NCBI GenBank assembly: GCA_937958285.1
Contig: CALFXQ010000064.1
Span: forward strand, 1 to 20,243
DNA from: an uncultured Fusibacter sp.
Lineage (GTDB): Bacteria; Bacillota; Clostridia; Peptostreptococcales; Acidaminobacteraceae
Length of the DNA stretch: 20,243 bases
Direction: 5' to 3'
Shown here in pieces: positions 1-6,307 of the stretch. A program made the translations under genes and the position numbers. Each line of letters starts with the position of its first letter. The first letter of the stretch is position 1. The notes under the pieces are model-generated. The model had not been told where the DNA came from, searched no databases, and was given only the letters and a program-made list of their open reading frames with translations.

Positions 1-72
1 AACGCCCTGAGAAATCAAATGCAGCTTCTAAACCAAGCACTTTTAGCAACTTTACCTAGCGGCAAAAAATAA
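1..72 (+). CDS. C-terminal end of an unidentified protein (partial)
   Basis: Frame 1 is open from the window edge to the TAA at 70-72 and gives 23 residues ending LLATLPSGKK. The stop codon merges into the A-run of a strong terminator hairpin, which is what the end of a real gene looks like. Too little is left to assign a family. The rest of the gene lies outside the window. Confidence 0.6.
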   Translation, partial: NALRNQMQLLNQALLATLPSGKK

Positions 73-113
73 AACGAATGGTCGCGCAGAGAGCTAGCGG
101 CCATTCGTTTTTT
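71..113. terminator. Bidirectional intrinsic terminator
   Basis: A stem of about 15 bp pairs 71-85 with 97-111 (AAAACGAATGG and CCATTCGTTTT, extended inward by one G-T wobble and three pairs). The loop is about 11 nt. T-runs follow it on the + strand, and the A-runs at 65-74 give T-runs on the minus strand. It serves the gene ending at 72 and the minus-strand gene ending at 118. Confidence 0.88.
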
Positions 114-117
114 GCAA

Positions 118-432
118 TTAATTTTTTAAGGCCACGGTGCGGTTGCAGTATCTCGGCTTTTTCCCCTTTTGCATTCGCGTGTCCATTAGACGTTCAATTT
201 GCTCCTTATAGTGATAGTCATCCGTCAGTCTTTTAAGGGATACTAGCACGTAATCGCTTTGAGTGCGTGGTATAGTCCGAGATTGTAAGTAGTGAATCAC
301 CTGCTTGGCTAAGTTTAAAGATTTTAAGTGCGAGTGCTTTTCTTCAAAATTGTACTTTGCATGATGGACAATATAATCATTGCCCGCTCTGTATACCTTA
401 AAGTCTGAAGCCTGATAGACCTGTCTGCCCAT
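118..432 (-). CDS. Small conserved-looking hypothetical protein, 104 aa
   Basis: I do not recognise the family. The protein is small, basic and rich in Lys, Arg, His and Tyr, with no signal peptide or membrane segment. Its middle (residues about 35-52) looks helical, and the N-terminal half alternates in a way that suggests beta strands (VYQASDFKVYRAGNDYIVHHAKYNF). The start at 432 has an AGGAGG ribosome binding site 5 nt upstream, which strongly supports real translation. It is a single-gene unit: it ends at the shared terminator at 71-113 and points away from pepA. Function unknown. Confidence 0.72.
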   Translation of the reverse strand: MGRQVYQASDFKVYRAGNDYIVHHAKYNFEEKHSHLKSLNLAKQVIHYLQSRTIPRTQSDYVLVSLKRLTDDYHYKEQIERLMDTRMQKGKKPRYCNRTVALKN

Positions 433-498
433 AGCATCCTCCTAGTAGACCCGCTAACAAAAGTATACCATATGTAGTAATTAGCTATGTAAAATGTA

Positions 499-527
499 TG
501 TGATGTTTTCGAAAAAAAGGATATAAT
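499..527 (+). promoter_or_regulatory. Likely sigma-A promoter of pepA
   Basis: A perfect TATAAT (522-527) lies in an AT-rich stretch upstream of pepA. The matching -35 position, 17 nt away (499-504, TGTGAT), is a poor match, so the promoter is called mainly on its -10. The transcript would start near 534 and carry a leader of about 60 nt with a hairpin in it. Confidence 0.45.
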
Positions 528-554
528 ATAAGGGAAAACCTTTGCCCTTACATA

Positions 555-599
555 GAAAGGAGAGCACTGTACAACCCGTAACAGTGCAGATACATTATG
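555..599 (+). promoter_or_regulatory. pepA ribosome binding site separated from the start codon by a hairpin
   Basis: The only good Shine-Dalgarno sequence, AAAGGAG (556-562), lies 34 nt upstream of the ATG at 597, too far for normal use. Between them GCACTGT (564-570) pairs perfectly with ACAGTGC (581-587). Folding this 7-bp hairpin would leave about 10 nt between Shine-Dalgarno and ATG. An in-frame TAA at 579-581 rules out an upstream start that would use the site normally. Confidence 0.6.
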
Positions 600-2048
600 A
601 AGTTCTTAAGAGCGACCACGCTAGACAATCTACCCTGCGATGGCATTGGCCTATTGCTTTTCACAAACTACGAAAGAGATCAGCAGCCCACTGAAGTCTT
701 AGCCATGCTTGAAAATGCCATTGAATCTGGTGCCCTTGAGCTAAAAAGTGGCTCAATTAAGACATTTCCCACAGCCAATCTCACATATCTGGTAGCTGGC
801 CTTGGCAATCAAATTGCAGATTTAGATTTAGAAGATCTTCGCAGTGCAATGATTAAGCTCGTTCAATCTGCCAATCAAGAAAAAATCACCTCTCTGGCAA
901 TCCACGTGCCACATCAGCATATCGATTTACTAGAAACCTACTCAGCACTTACTGAAGCCGCATTATTTGCCAACTACCAGTTTAATCTCTACAAGTCAAA
1001 GCCTAAGCAAAACACATTGAGCGAAATCTACTTTATCTCCGATTTAGAAGATGACCAAATAGATTTGGGCATTCAAGAAGGAGAACACTTGGGGATGGCA
1101 ATTAGCGAGGCGAGAGAACTCGTGAATATCCCGGCTATCGACCTTTATCCCGAAAATCTCGCAACAAAAGTTCAAGCCTTTGGCGAGGCACATGGTTTTG
1201 AAGTAGAGATTAAAGACGAGGCGCAAATCAAAGCCCTCGGCATGGATGCCTTTTTGGCTGTCAGCCAAGGCTCTGAGAAACGACCGCAGCTCATTATTAT
1301 GCGCTATAACGGAGATCCAAATACAACCGATCGCCTTGGCTGGATCGGCAAAGGGCTTACCTACGACGCTGGTGGTCTCTCTATTAAAACCGCCGATGGC
1401 ATGGAACACATGAAAACAGATATGGGTGGCGCCGCAGCTGTTATTGGAGCCATGATTGCCATTGCCAAGCAGCAGCTTCCCGTGAATGTTACCGCAGTGG
1501 TAGCAGCGTGCGAGAACATGATTAGCGGCAATGCATATAAGCCCGGAGATATACTCCATACAATGGGCGGCAAGACGATTTATATTGGAAATACAGATGC
1601 AGAGGGTCGCTTGACCCTTGTAGATGCGATCACTTATATTATCAGAAACGAAGGCGTTTCTTCTGTTGTCGATTTAGCAACCCTTACAGGTGCTGCACTC
1701 TTTGCCCTTGGCAATGTGGCAGCGCTCACCGTCTCTAACGACAACGCCTTCTATCAACATTACGAAAACGCTTCTAAGCAAGCAGGAGAAAAAGTATGGC
1801 GCATGCCTACTTTTAAAGAGTACGAAACCTTGATACAACACCACGAAGCAGACCTCACAAATATGGCGGGAAAACCAGGAAGCATTACTGCAGCCCTCGT
1901 CTTAAGAGAGTTTGTAGAAGATAAGCCTTGGGTTCATGTCGATATTGCAGGCGTGGCTTTCTACACTGCACCTATGGGCAATTATGTAAAAGGTGCCTCC
2001 GGCTACGGTGTGAAAACCCTGTTCGAAATGGCAAAACGACCTCAATAA
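597..2048 (+). CDS. pepA: Leucyl aminopeptidase (M17 family)
   Basis: This cytosolic two-metal exopeptidase removes N-terminal residues, typically Leu, from peptides during protein turnover. At 483 aa it has the usual length, with an N-terminal macro-like domain (about 1-150) and a C-terminal catalytic domain (about 160-483). The M17 signatures are intact: GKGLTYDAGGLSIK (251-264), MKTDMGGAAAV (272-282) and the diagnostic NTDAEGRL (332-339). By alignment with E. coli PepA, the metal ligands are K252, D257, D275, D334 and E336, and the catalytic residues are K264 and R338. The ATG at 597 follows a hairpin-bridged ribosome binding site, and an in-frame stop sits just upstream. It is a single-gene unit with its own terminator. 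Overlapping minus-strand open frames are shadows. Confidence 0.95.
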   Translation: MKFLRATTLDNLPCDGIGLLLFTNYERDQQPTEVLAMLENAIESGALELKSGSIKTFPTANLTYLVAGLGNQIADLDLEDLRSAMIKLVQSANQEKITSLAIHVPHQHIDLLETYSALTEAALFANYQFNLYKSKPKQNTLSEIYFISDLEDDQIDLGIQEGEHLGMAISEARELVNIPAIDLYPENLATKVQAFGEAHGFEVEIKDEAQIKALGMDAFLAVSQGSEKRPQLIIMRYNGDPNTTDRLGWIGKGLTYDAGGLSIKTADGMEHMKTDMGGAAAVIGAMIAIAKQQLPVNVTAVVAACENMISGNAYKPGDILHTMGGKTIYIGNTDAEGRLTLVDAITYIIRNEGVSSVVDLATLTGAALFALGNVAALTVSNDNAFYQHYENASKQAGEKVWRMPTFKEYETLIQHHEADLTNMAGKPGSITAALVLREFVEDKPWVHVDIAGVAFYTAPMGNYVKGASGYGVKTLFEMAKRPQ

Positions 2049-2065
2049 CATTTTTAGACACCCAC

Positions 2066-2106
2066 AAAAAAAGCTGCTCCAGTTTATATACTGGGACAGC
2101 TTTTTT
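2066..2106. terminator. Bidirectional terminator between pepA and the XapX pair
   Basis: AAAAAAGCTG-CT-CCAGT pairs with ACTGG-GA-CAGCTTTTTT around a 5-6 nt loop, with one mismatch and one wobble. T6 follows on the + strand and A7 precedes it, giving a T-run on the minus strand. The minus-strand XapX gene ends 3 nt away, at 2109. Confidence 0.87.
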
Positions 2107-2108
2107 AC

Positions 2109-2270
2109 TTAGATAAGTTGCAATAACCACGTTCCTACAAAACCACCCACAACAACGCCAAAAATTCCAATAACGCCAGCAAAGACGCCAGGAGCTGGCG
2201 CGGGCAGCTTCAATTTTTTAAAGACAATACCTAAAACCACACCTGCTAATAATGCCTGTATCCATTCCAT
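2109..2270 (-). CDS. XapX-type small membrane protein, 53 aa (second of pair)
   Basis: The reading frame starts at ATG 2270 (MEWIQALLAG) and ends at TAA 2109-2111. It encodes two hydrophobic helices, about residues 5-17 and 29-51. They flank the turn KKLKLPAPAPGVFAGVIGIFG, which matches the XapX (DUF1427) pattern of a basic turn, LPxPAP, then GxxGIxG. XapX proteins are tiny inner-membrane proteins of unknown function. The start lies 6 nt after the stop of the neighbouring paralogue (2277), with a moderate GGTAGG-like site overlapping that stop, so the two are probably co-translated. The family call is from pattern memory. Confidence 0.78.
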   Translation of the reverse strand: MEWIQALLAGVVLGIVFKKLKLPAPAPGVFAGVIGIFGVVVGGFVGTWLLQLI

Positions 2271-2276
2271 AAGCGC

Positions 2277-2432
2277 CTACCCTTTCACCATCACAGAGCC
2301 AATAAAGACACCTAAAATTCCCATAAACCCACCGACAGTTGGTGGCGCTGGAAGTGGAAAGCCAAACAAAGTAAACACTGCGCCTACGACTACACCCGCT
2401 CCTAGCGCCATAAACCACTCACGATATTTCAT
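2277..2432 (-). CDS. XapX-type small membrane protein, 51 aa (first of pair)
   Basis: The frame runs from ATG 2432 (MKYREWFMALG) to TAG at 2277-2279, with a good GAGGAG ribosome binding site about 7 nt upstream. Two hydrophobic stretches (about 7-24 and 33-48) surround FGFPLPAPPTVGGFMGILG, the XapX/DUF1427 signature. It is the upstream member of a two-gene unit with the 53-aa paralogue. The two share fold and motif but differ at most other positions, so they look like an old duplication that could form a heteromer. A different frame at 2218-2418 also stays open but has neither the motif nor a ribosome binding site. Confidence 0.78.
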   Translation of the reverse strand: MKYREWFMALGAGVVVGAVFTLFGFPLPAPPTVGGFMGILGVFIGSVMVKG

Positions 2433-2571
2433 ATGCAATCTCCTCAAAACTTTCTGATTCTATGTTAAAGGACTGCAACAAAAATGGCTTTGTAAAATAG
2501 TACTAAGAACAAGTGACTGCTCAGATATTTCACTTCATAATTTTGTAAGATTACAACAGTACCCTACATAA

Positions 2572-3282
2572 TCAAGTCAAGGACCAAGGGATCTCCCCGT
2601 CAAATACATCTCCTTGAAGGGTAACGCGTGTTCTAAGCACATAAATTTCCACGCCTGCTGCGTTTGCAGCTATTAGAGCCTTTGAAAACTCAGGGTCATT
2701 CTCTGCATAGGGTTTAAACCGCTCTACATCTTGGCGCTGGCATATAAATACAATTGCCGCACGCCCCCCTTTTGAAGCAAAGTCTCTTAGTTCATTAACG
2801 TGTTTGGTTCCCCTAGTGGTTGGCGCATCAGGAAACATGGCCCATCCTTGCCTTACCAAGGTCACCCCTTTTACTTCAATCATCAAATTGTGCTCGGGGA
2901 GCATTAGATCAAAGCGCGATTGGCCCCAAATCACTTCTGATTTCACAACAGGGTTCTCGTCTATGCCAGGCATTCTCCAATCTCCCTTTTCGAGCCAATG
3001 CCTCAAAGACCTATTTGGCGCATTAGAATCGATAGACACCCATATATTGCCCATGGCGACCCGTCTCAAGGTATGCTGCGTTTTGCGACTCTCCTTTGGC
3101 TCATGGGTCAAGAGCACCGCTACACCTGGAATCAAGAGTTCCTTGAGTCTAGCAGTATTGGCCACATGTACCACAACAGGGGCCAGGGAGCCTGTTATGA
3201 GCACTTCTGCACTAAAGCGATTTAGACGCTTCAAAAATTGTGCCTCAACCCAAATGGGCATTTGGTTGACTGGGATTTCCAT
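2572..3282 (-). CDS. sfsA: SfsA family DNA-binding/nuclease-fold protein
   Basis: SfsA was named for stimulating sugar fermentation in E. coli when overproduced; its molecular role is not settled. The family has an N-terminal OB-like DNA-binding domain and a C-terminal PD-(D/E)XK nuclease-like domain. The 236-aa length is typical. Family signatures are VVHVANTARLKELL (37-50; most members have NTGR), SRFDLML (122-128), MIEVKGVTLVRQG (134-146) and FPDAPTTRGTKHVNEL (150-165). D125, E136 and K138 fit the nuclease-type metal site. The ATG at 3282 has AAAGGAG 6 nt upstream. That site lies directly behind the speD terminator, so transcription may depend on read-through or on a promoter I cannot see. 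Confidence 0.92.
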   Translation of the reverse strand: MEIPVNQMPIWVEAQFLKRLNRFSAEVLITGSLAPVVVHVANTARLKELLIPGVAVLLTHEPKESRKTQHTLRRVAMGNIWVSIDSNAPNRSLRHWLEKGDWRMPGIDENPVVKSEVIWGQSRFDLMLPEHNLMIEVKGVTLVRQGWAMFPDAPTTRGTKHVNELRDFASKGGRAAIVFICQRQDVERFKPYAENDPEFSKALIAANAAGVEIYVLRTRVTLQGDVFDGEIPWSLT

Positions 3283-3292
3283 GTGCTTCTCC

Positions 3293-3322
3293 TTTAGAAA
3301 AAGCCCCTATAAATAGGGGCTT
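3293..3322 (-). terminator. speD terminator, just before the sfsA ribosome binding site
   Basis: AAGCCCCTAT (3301-3310) pairs perfectly with ATAGGGGCTT (3313-3322), a GC-rich 10-bp stem (the inner pairs must open to form a loop). On the minus strand it is followed by TTTTTC. The sfsA AAAGGAG begins about 10 nt further on. Confidence 0.8.
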
Positions 3323-3337
3323 GAATCTGAATATCAA

Positions 3338-4171
3338 CTATAGGTGTAGCATTTTTCCCGAGGGAATGTTCTTGCCATAAAAAATCTCTAACATCTCTTT
3401 TTTGAGTCGCTCTTTGACTTTTTTTCGGTCGTTTGTATCGAGATCTCTCTTTTTTACACCGAAAAGATAGTTGTCTAAGTCGAAATCCTTAATGAGCATT
3501 TTTGTGTGGAAGATATTTTCTTGATAGACATTGGTGTCGATCATTTGATATTTGTCTTTAGTGTCGCGGTCCATAAAGTTTTGAATCGAGTTGATTTTGT
3601 GATCGATAAAGTGCTTATTGCCGCTAATATCTCTTGTAAAGCCGCGCACGCGATAATCGGCGTAGATAATATCCGACTCAAAGCTGTGAATCAAGTAGTT
3701 GAGCGCTTTAAGAGGCGAAATATGACCGCATGTACTCACGTCGATATCGGCTCTAAATGTGCTGACACCTTTATCTGGATGGTACTCTGGATATGTGTGG
3801 ACTGTGATGTGGCTCTTGTCGAGATGGGCAACAACAGAATCTACATTTGGGATTGGACCTGGGGATTCATCTGAAACAAGGGAATCGTCGGGATGTGAAA
3901 CAGCCCCTTCTGATACCAAAATCGTAACGGATGCGCCTTGTGGGTCGTAGTCTTGCTTTGCAATATTAAGTATGTTGGCTCCGATAATATCGGCGACATT
4001 TGTCAAGATTTCTGTGAGTCGCTGGGCGTTATAGGCTTCGTCGATGTAAGCAATGTAGGCTTGCTTTTGCTCGTCGTTAAGCGCGTAACAAACATCGTAA
4101 ATATTAAAACTCAAAGTCTTTGTCAAGTTGTTAAATCCGTAAAGGCGCAACTTCTTATTCGAATCGATCAT
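3338..4171 (-). CDS. speD: S-adenosylmethionine decarboxylase proenzyme (E. coli SpeD type)
   Basis: The enzyme decarboxylates S-adenosylmethionine to supply aminopropyl groups for spermidine. At 277 aa it matches the long bacterial class (E. coli, 264 aa) rather than the short Bacillus/Thermotoga class. The self-cleavage motif LDKSHITVHTYPEYHPD places the pyruvoyl-forming serine at S120, after K119. RADIDVSTCGHISPLKALNYLIHSFESD supplies the catalytic C148 and the conserved downstream region. The ATG at 4171 is preceded by GAGAGGG about 10 nt upstream, and a near-consensus promoter lies at 4245-4273. No spermidine synthase (speE) lies in the window. The gene ends at the 3293-3322 terminator. 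Confidence 0.95.
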   Translation of the reverse strand: MIDSNKKLRLYGFNNLTKTLSFNIYDVCYALNDEQKQAYIAYIDEAYNAQRLTEILTNVADIIGANILNIAKQDYDPQGASVTILVSEGAVSHPDDSLVSDESPGPIPNVDSVVAHLDKSHITVHTYPEYHPDKGVSTFRADIDVSTCGHISPLKALNYLIHSFESDIIYADYRVRGFTRDISGNKHFIDHKINSIQNFMDRDTKDKYQMIDTNVYQENIFHTKMLIKDFDLDNYLFGVKKRDLDTNDRKKVKERLKKEMLEIFYGKNIPSGKMLHL

Positions 4172-4202
4172 AGCACATTAACCCTCTCAGTTCTTATGTT
4201 AT

Positions 4203-4216
4203 GCAAATATATTTGC
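4203..4216. repeat. 14-bp perfect palindrome in the speD leader
   Basis: GCAAATATATTTGC is a perfect palindrome about 20 nt downstream of the predicted speD transcription start and 32 nt upstream of the start codon. It could be an operator. As RNA it is a weak, AT-rich helix. Confidence 0.55.
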
Positions 4217-4244
4217 TCTCTGTGACGCTTTAAAATCAGATTTT

Positions 4245-4273
4245 ATTATATGATTAAAACCATTAATTTTCAA
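4245..4273 (-). promoter_or_regulatory. Sigma-A promoter of speD
   Basis: On the minus strand, TTGAAA (4273-4268), a 17-nt spacer and TATAAT (4250-4245) form a nearly ideal sigma-A promoter. Transcription would start near 4238, giving a leader of about 66 nt that contains the palindrome at 4203-4216. Confidence 0.8.
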
Positions 4274-4296
4274 GAGGAAATTTTATATCATAAGTC

Positions 4297-4321
4297 TATA
4301 GTTTAGTATTAGTAAACTATA
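4297..4321. repeat. Inverted repeat in the speD/response-regulator intergenic region
   Basis: TATAGTTTA (4297-4305) and TAAACTATA (4313-4321) are perfect 9-bp inverted arms around the 7-nt spacer GTATTAG. The repeat lies upstream of the speD -35 box and about 200 bp before the divergent regulator gene. It could bind a dimeric regulator of either. The rest of the 354-bp gap (4172-4525) is AT-rich, with no open frame and only a weak TATTAT-like -10 near 4483 for the regulator. Confidence 0.5.
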
Positions 4322-4525
4322 CTGCCTCGTGTATACAGTAAAAAAAATATTCGCTAGAAACCTGGCACCATACGAGCGCTTTCAACGTCCCTAGCAAATC
4401 ATTCGCGCGCATTTCTTTTTTAAAGCACAACCTTAAGTTTTCCTTAATTCGAGCTAAAAGTGTAGCGGTGATGCGGCAAATCTATTATGATTAGAAATAG
4501 AATGTGAATCTACTCGGAGAACACT

Positions 4526-5224
4526 ATGAATACACTTTTAATCTGTGAAGACGAAGCCGAACTTCGTCTATTGCTTTGTCAATTCTTTAAAAAAATGGGA
4601 TATCGCGTGCTTTCTGCCGACTGTGGCGAGATTTGTCTCAGTCTTTTGCGCGAAAATACAGATGTAGATCTAGTTCTACTCGATGTTATTATGCCTGGAA
4701 TAGACGGTTTCGAAACACTTCGGCTTTTGCGACAGTTTAGCCTTGTACCTGTCATTATGCTCACTGCATGCAAAGACGAAAATCACAAAGTGCATGGCTT
4801 TGAATTAGGTGCAGATGACTATGTGGTGAAGCCTTTCAGTTTCAAAGAAGTGCATAGTCGCGTAGGCGCACAGCTAAGACGCACCCAGCAGTATACCCGC
4901 CATGGCGATGACCAAGACTATTGGATGGAAAATGGACCTATTCGCATGAATACCTCTTCCCTCGAAGTGCACTTTCATGGCGAACCCCTTATTTTAAGCG
5001 CAAAAGAGAGAGCGCTGCTACAATATTTTCTCAATCATCTAGGCGTCGTTTTCACTAAAAAGCAGTTATATGAAGCAATATGGAAAGAAACCTACTACGA
5101 TAACGACAATACACTTATGGTTCATCTGAGTCATCTGAGAGATAAAATTGAACATAACCCTAAACACCCCGAAATCATCAAGACCGTAAGATGTGTGGGG
5201 TATCGAATGGAGCAAATTACATGA
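4526..5224 (+). CDS. OmpR/PhoB-type response regulator
   Basis: The 232-aa protein has a receiver domain (about 1-120) and a winged-helix DNA-binding output domain (about 135-230). The receiver is complete: acidic pocket E8/D9, phospho-acceptor D53 in LVLLDVIMPGIDGF, T80 in VIMLTA and K102 in DDYVVKPFSF. The output domain contains LSAKERALLQYFLNHLGVVFTKKQLYEAIW and ends with the winged-helix hairpin KTVRCVGYRM. It should be phosphorylated and bind promoter DNA. The start has a GGAGA site 6 nt upstream. The stop overlaps the start of the kinase gene as ATGA, so the two form one operon. Target genes are unknown. Confidence 0.93.
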   Translation: MNTLLICEDEAELRLLLCQFFKKMGYRVLSADCGEICLSLLRENTDVDLVLLDVIMPGIDGFETLRLLRQFSLVPVIMLTACKDENHKVHGFELGADDYVVKPFSFKEVHSRVGAQLRRTQQYTRHGDDQDYWMENGPIRMNTSSLEVHFHGEPLILSAKERALLQYFLNHLGVVFTKKQLYEAIWKETYYDNDNTLMVHLSHLRDKIEHNPKHPEIIKTVRCVGYRMEQIT

Positions 5225-6087
5225 AGGCTAAAGCCCTTTACATCCTCGGCTACTCTTGTTCATTTGTTGGACTTTTATCTATTGAATACTATTTCTTTTA
5301 CGCGTGGCTCCCGTTTTTTGCATTGCTAAATCCCTTAATTGTGGGTTTAATGTGGCTATCTCACAAGGCTAATTTTAAACCCAAGCAACTGCCACTAGAG
5401 CATAATACCGCCTTTATCGAACAACTGCTCATGCAAATTGACCATGAAATTATCAATCCAATATCGACGCTTAAGGTAAGTGTGGAAAATCTTGAAGAAG
5501 AGGGCTATTCAGAAGCCATCGCCAAGACCATGACCCATTCACTTAATCGCTTAGAATCAGTAAATCAGCTCTACCTAAGACTGCTTTGTCTCAATACATT
5601 CGATCACTTGCCCATGACACGCCTCGATTTTTCTGAATTGCTTAGAAACACATTGATCGACGATCTAAAACCCGACCTGCTCGCTTCTGCGCAGCTTATT
5701 GTGAATATCCCAGAAGAGCCCATATGGATTTCGGGACATCATCAATTGCTATTCGATGCCTTTAAGTCGCTATTCGACTACGCCTTATTCAATACGCGTA
5801 ACAAACACCAATTGTTCATCTCGCTCACAAAGCACAATTCCCATCTCACAATCACCCTAGAACAGCACGGCAATACACCAACGCTCACCAAAGATCTTCT
5901 CGCGCAACAAATCTTTTCTATGCATCACAAAGATGTGCCTACCACAAAACCTCTAGGGAGCGCAGGCCTTGCATTGACATTGGTCAAGCGCGTTGTGGAG
6001 CATCACAAGGGCCTTATAGATTATCAATACTGTGGTCAGAAAACCACGCGTTACCATATCACACTGCCTCTAAACGCCGTATCGTAG
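5221..6087 (+). CDS. Small membrane histidine kinase with eroded ATP-binding domain
   Basis: The 288-aa protein has two N-terminal membrane helices (about 5-24 and 28-46) with almost no outside loop, then HisKA (about 62-125) and an HATPase-like region (about 165-285). The H box is LLMQIDHEIINPIST with H75, E76 and N79, so both the histidine and the E-x-x-N phosphatase-type motif remain. The ATP-binding boxes look damaged: the N box reads AFKSLFDYA (both usual Asn lost, as S183 and Y187), the DxGxG box reads LEQHGNT, and only GSAGLAL resembles the glycine lid. Start: ATG 5221 overlaps the regulator stop and has GGAG about 9 nt upstream; an in-frame ATG at 5191 would overlap the regulator by 34 nt and is less likely. 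It may act as a phosphatase rather than a kinase. Confidence 0.85.
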   Translation: MKAKALYILGYSCSFVGLLSIEYYFFYAWLPFFALLNPLIVGLMWLSHKANFKPKQLPLEHNTAFIEQLLMQIDHEIINPISTLKVSVENLEEEGYSEAIAKTMTHSLNRLESVNQLYLRLLCLNTFDHLPMTRLDFSELLRNTLIDDLKPDLLASAQLIVNIPEEPIWISGHHQLLFDAFKSLFDYALFNTRNKHQLFISLTKHNSHLTITLEQHGNTPTLTKDLLAQQIFSMHHKDVPTTKPLGSAGLALTLVKRVVEHHKGLIDYQYCGQKTTRYHITLPLNAVS

Positions 6088-6095
6088 TTTACATC

Positions 6096-6140
6096 GTCAA
6101 AAAAAAAAGAGAAACCTGCGCGTAGCGGGTTTCTTAATTG
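6096..6140. terminator. Terminator hairpin after the two-component operon, usable on both strands
   Basis: GAAACCTGC (6111-6119) pairs with GCGGGTTTC (6125-6133) around the loop GCGTA, with one G-T wobble. The + strand tail is only TTAATT. The minus strand reads into TCT followed by about ten T (A-run 6099-6108), a far better terminator tail. Confidence 0.8.
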
Positions 6141-6196
6141 AGGAGAGCTAATTCTGCTGTCGGAGCTACACCAATTGGTGTCCTTGGCAAAATAAC
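6098..6196 (-). ncRNA. Candidate small RNA (orphan promoter-terminator pair)
   Basis: An extended -10 on the minus strand (TGT TATGAT, -10 at 6208-6203; TTTAAA at about -35 with a 16-nt spacer) points at the strong minus-strand terminator. The product would be about 95-100 nt. It contains a perfect 14-bp palindrome (6168-6181, ACACCAATTGGTGT) and a terminator hairpin with a T10 tail. No gene lies between. An alternative is an 18-residue open frame from TTG 6190 (LPRTPIGVAPTAELALLN, stop 6134-6136), without a convincing ribosome binding site. It matches no RNA family that I recognise. Confidence 0.4.
6168..6181. repeat. 14-bp perfect palindrome
   Basis: ACACCAATTGGTGT is self-complementary over its full length. 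It lies in the 220-bp gap between the kinase gene and the next minus-strand gene, inside the candidate small RNA, near its predicted 5' end. It could be an operator or an RNA self-pairing (dimerising) element. Confidence 0.5.
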
Positions 6197-6307
6197 AATT
6201 TAATCATAACACAAAACTTAGAATTTTAAAGGCTTTCAGGCAATTTGATTCCTTAAAAAACAATGAATAAAGTATGAAGACAACCTACCCTTTGCGATGT
6301 GCTTCTC

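Noticed and set aside
567..581. Four-codon leader peptide (CTG TAC AAC CCG TAA) after the pepA Shine-Dalgarno
   Set aside because: A CTG start with four codons is improbable; the perfect hairpin at the same place explains the layout better.
1044..1573. Long minus-strand open frames inside pepA
   Set aside because: They lie fully inside a gene with all M17 motifs, have odd composition (Cys/His rich) and no ribosome binding site. They are shadows.
2218..2418. 66-aa minus-strand frame over the XapX region
   Set aside because: It is Arg/Cys/Ser rich, in the wrong frame and bridges two XapX genes that have ribosome sites and family motifs.
2804..3316. 170-aa + strand open frame opposite sfsA
   Set aside because: It is antisense to a gene with clear family motifs and has no promoter or plausible domain.
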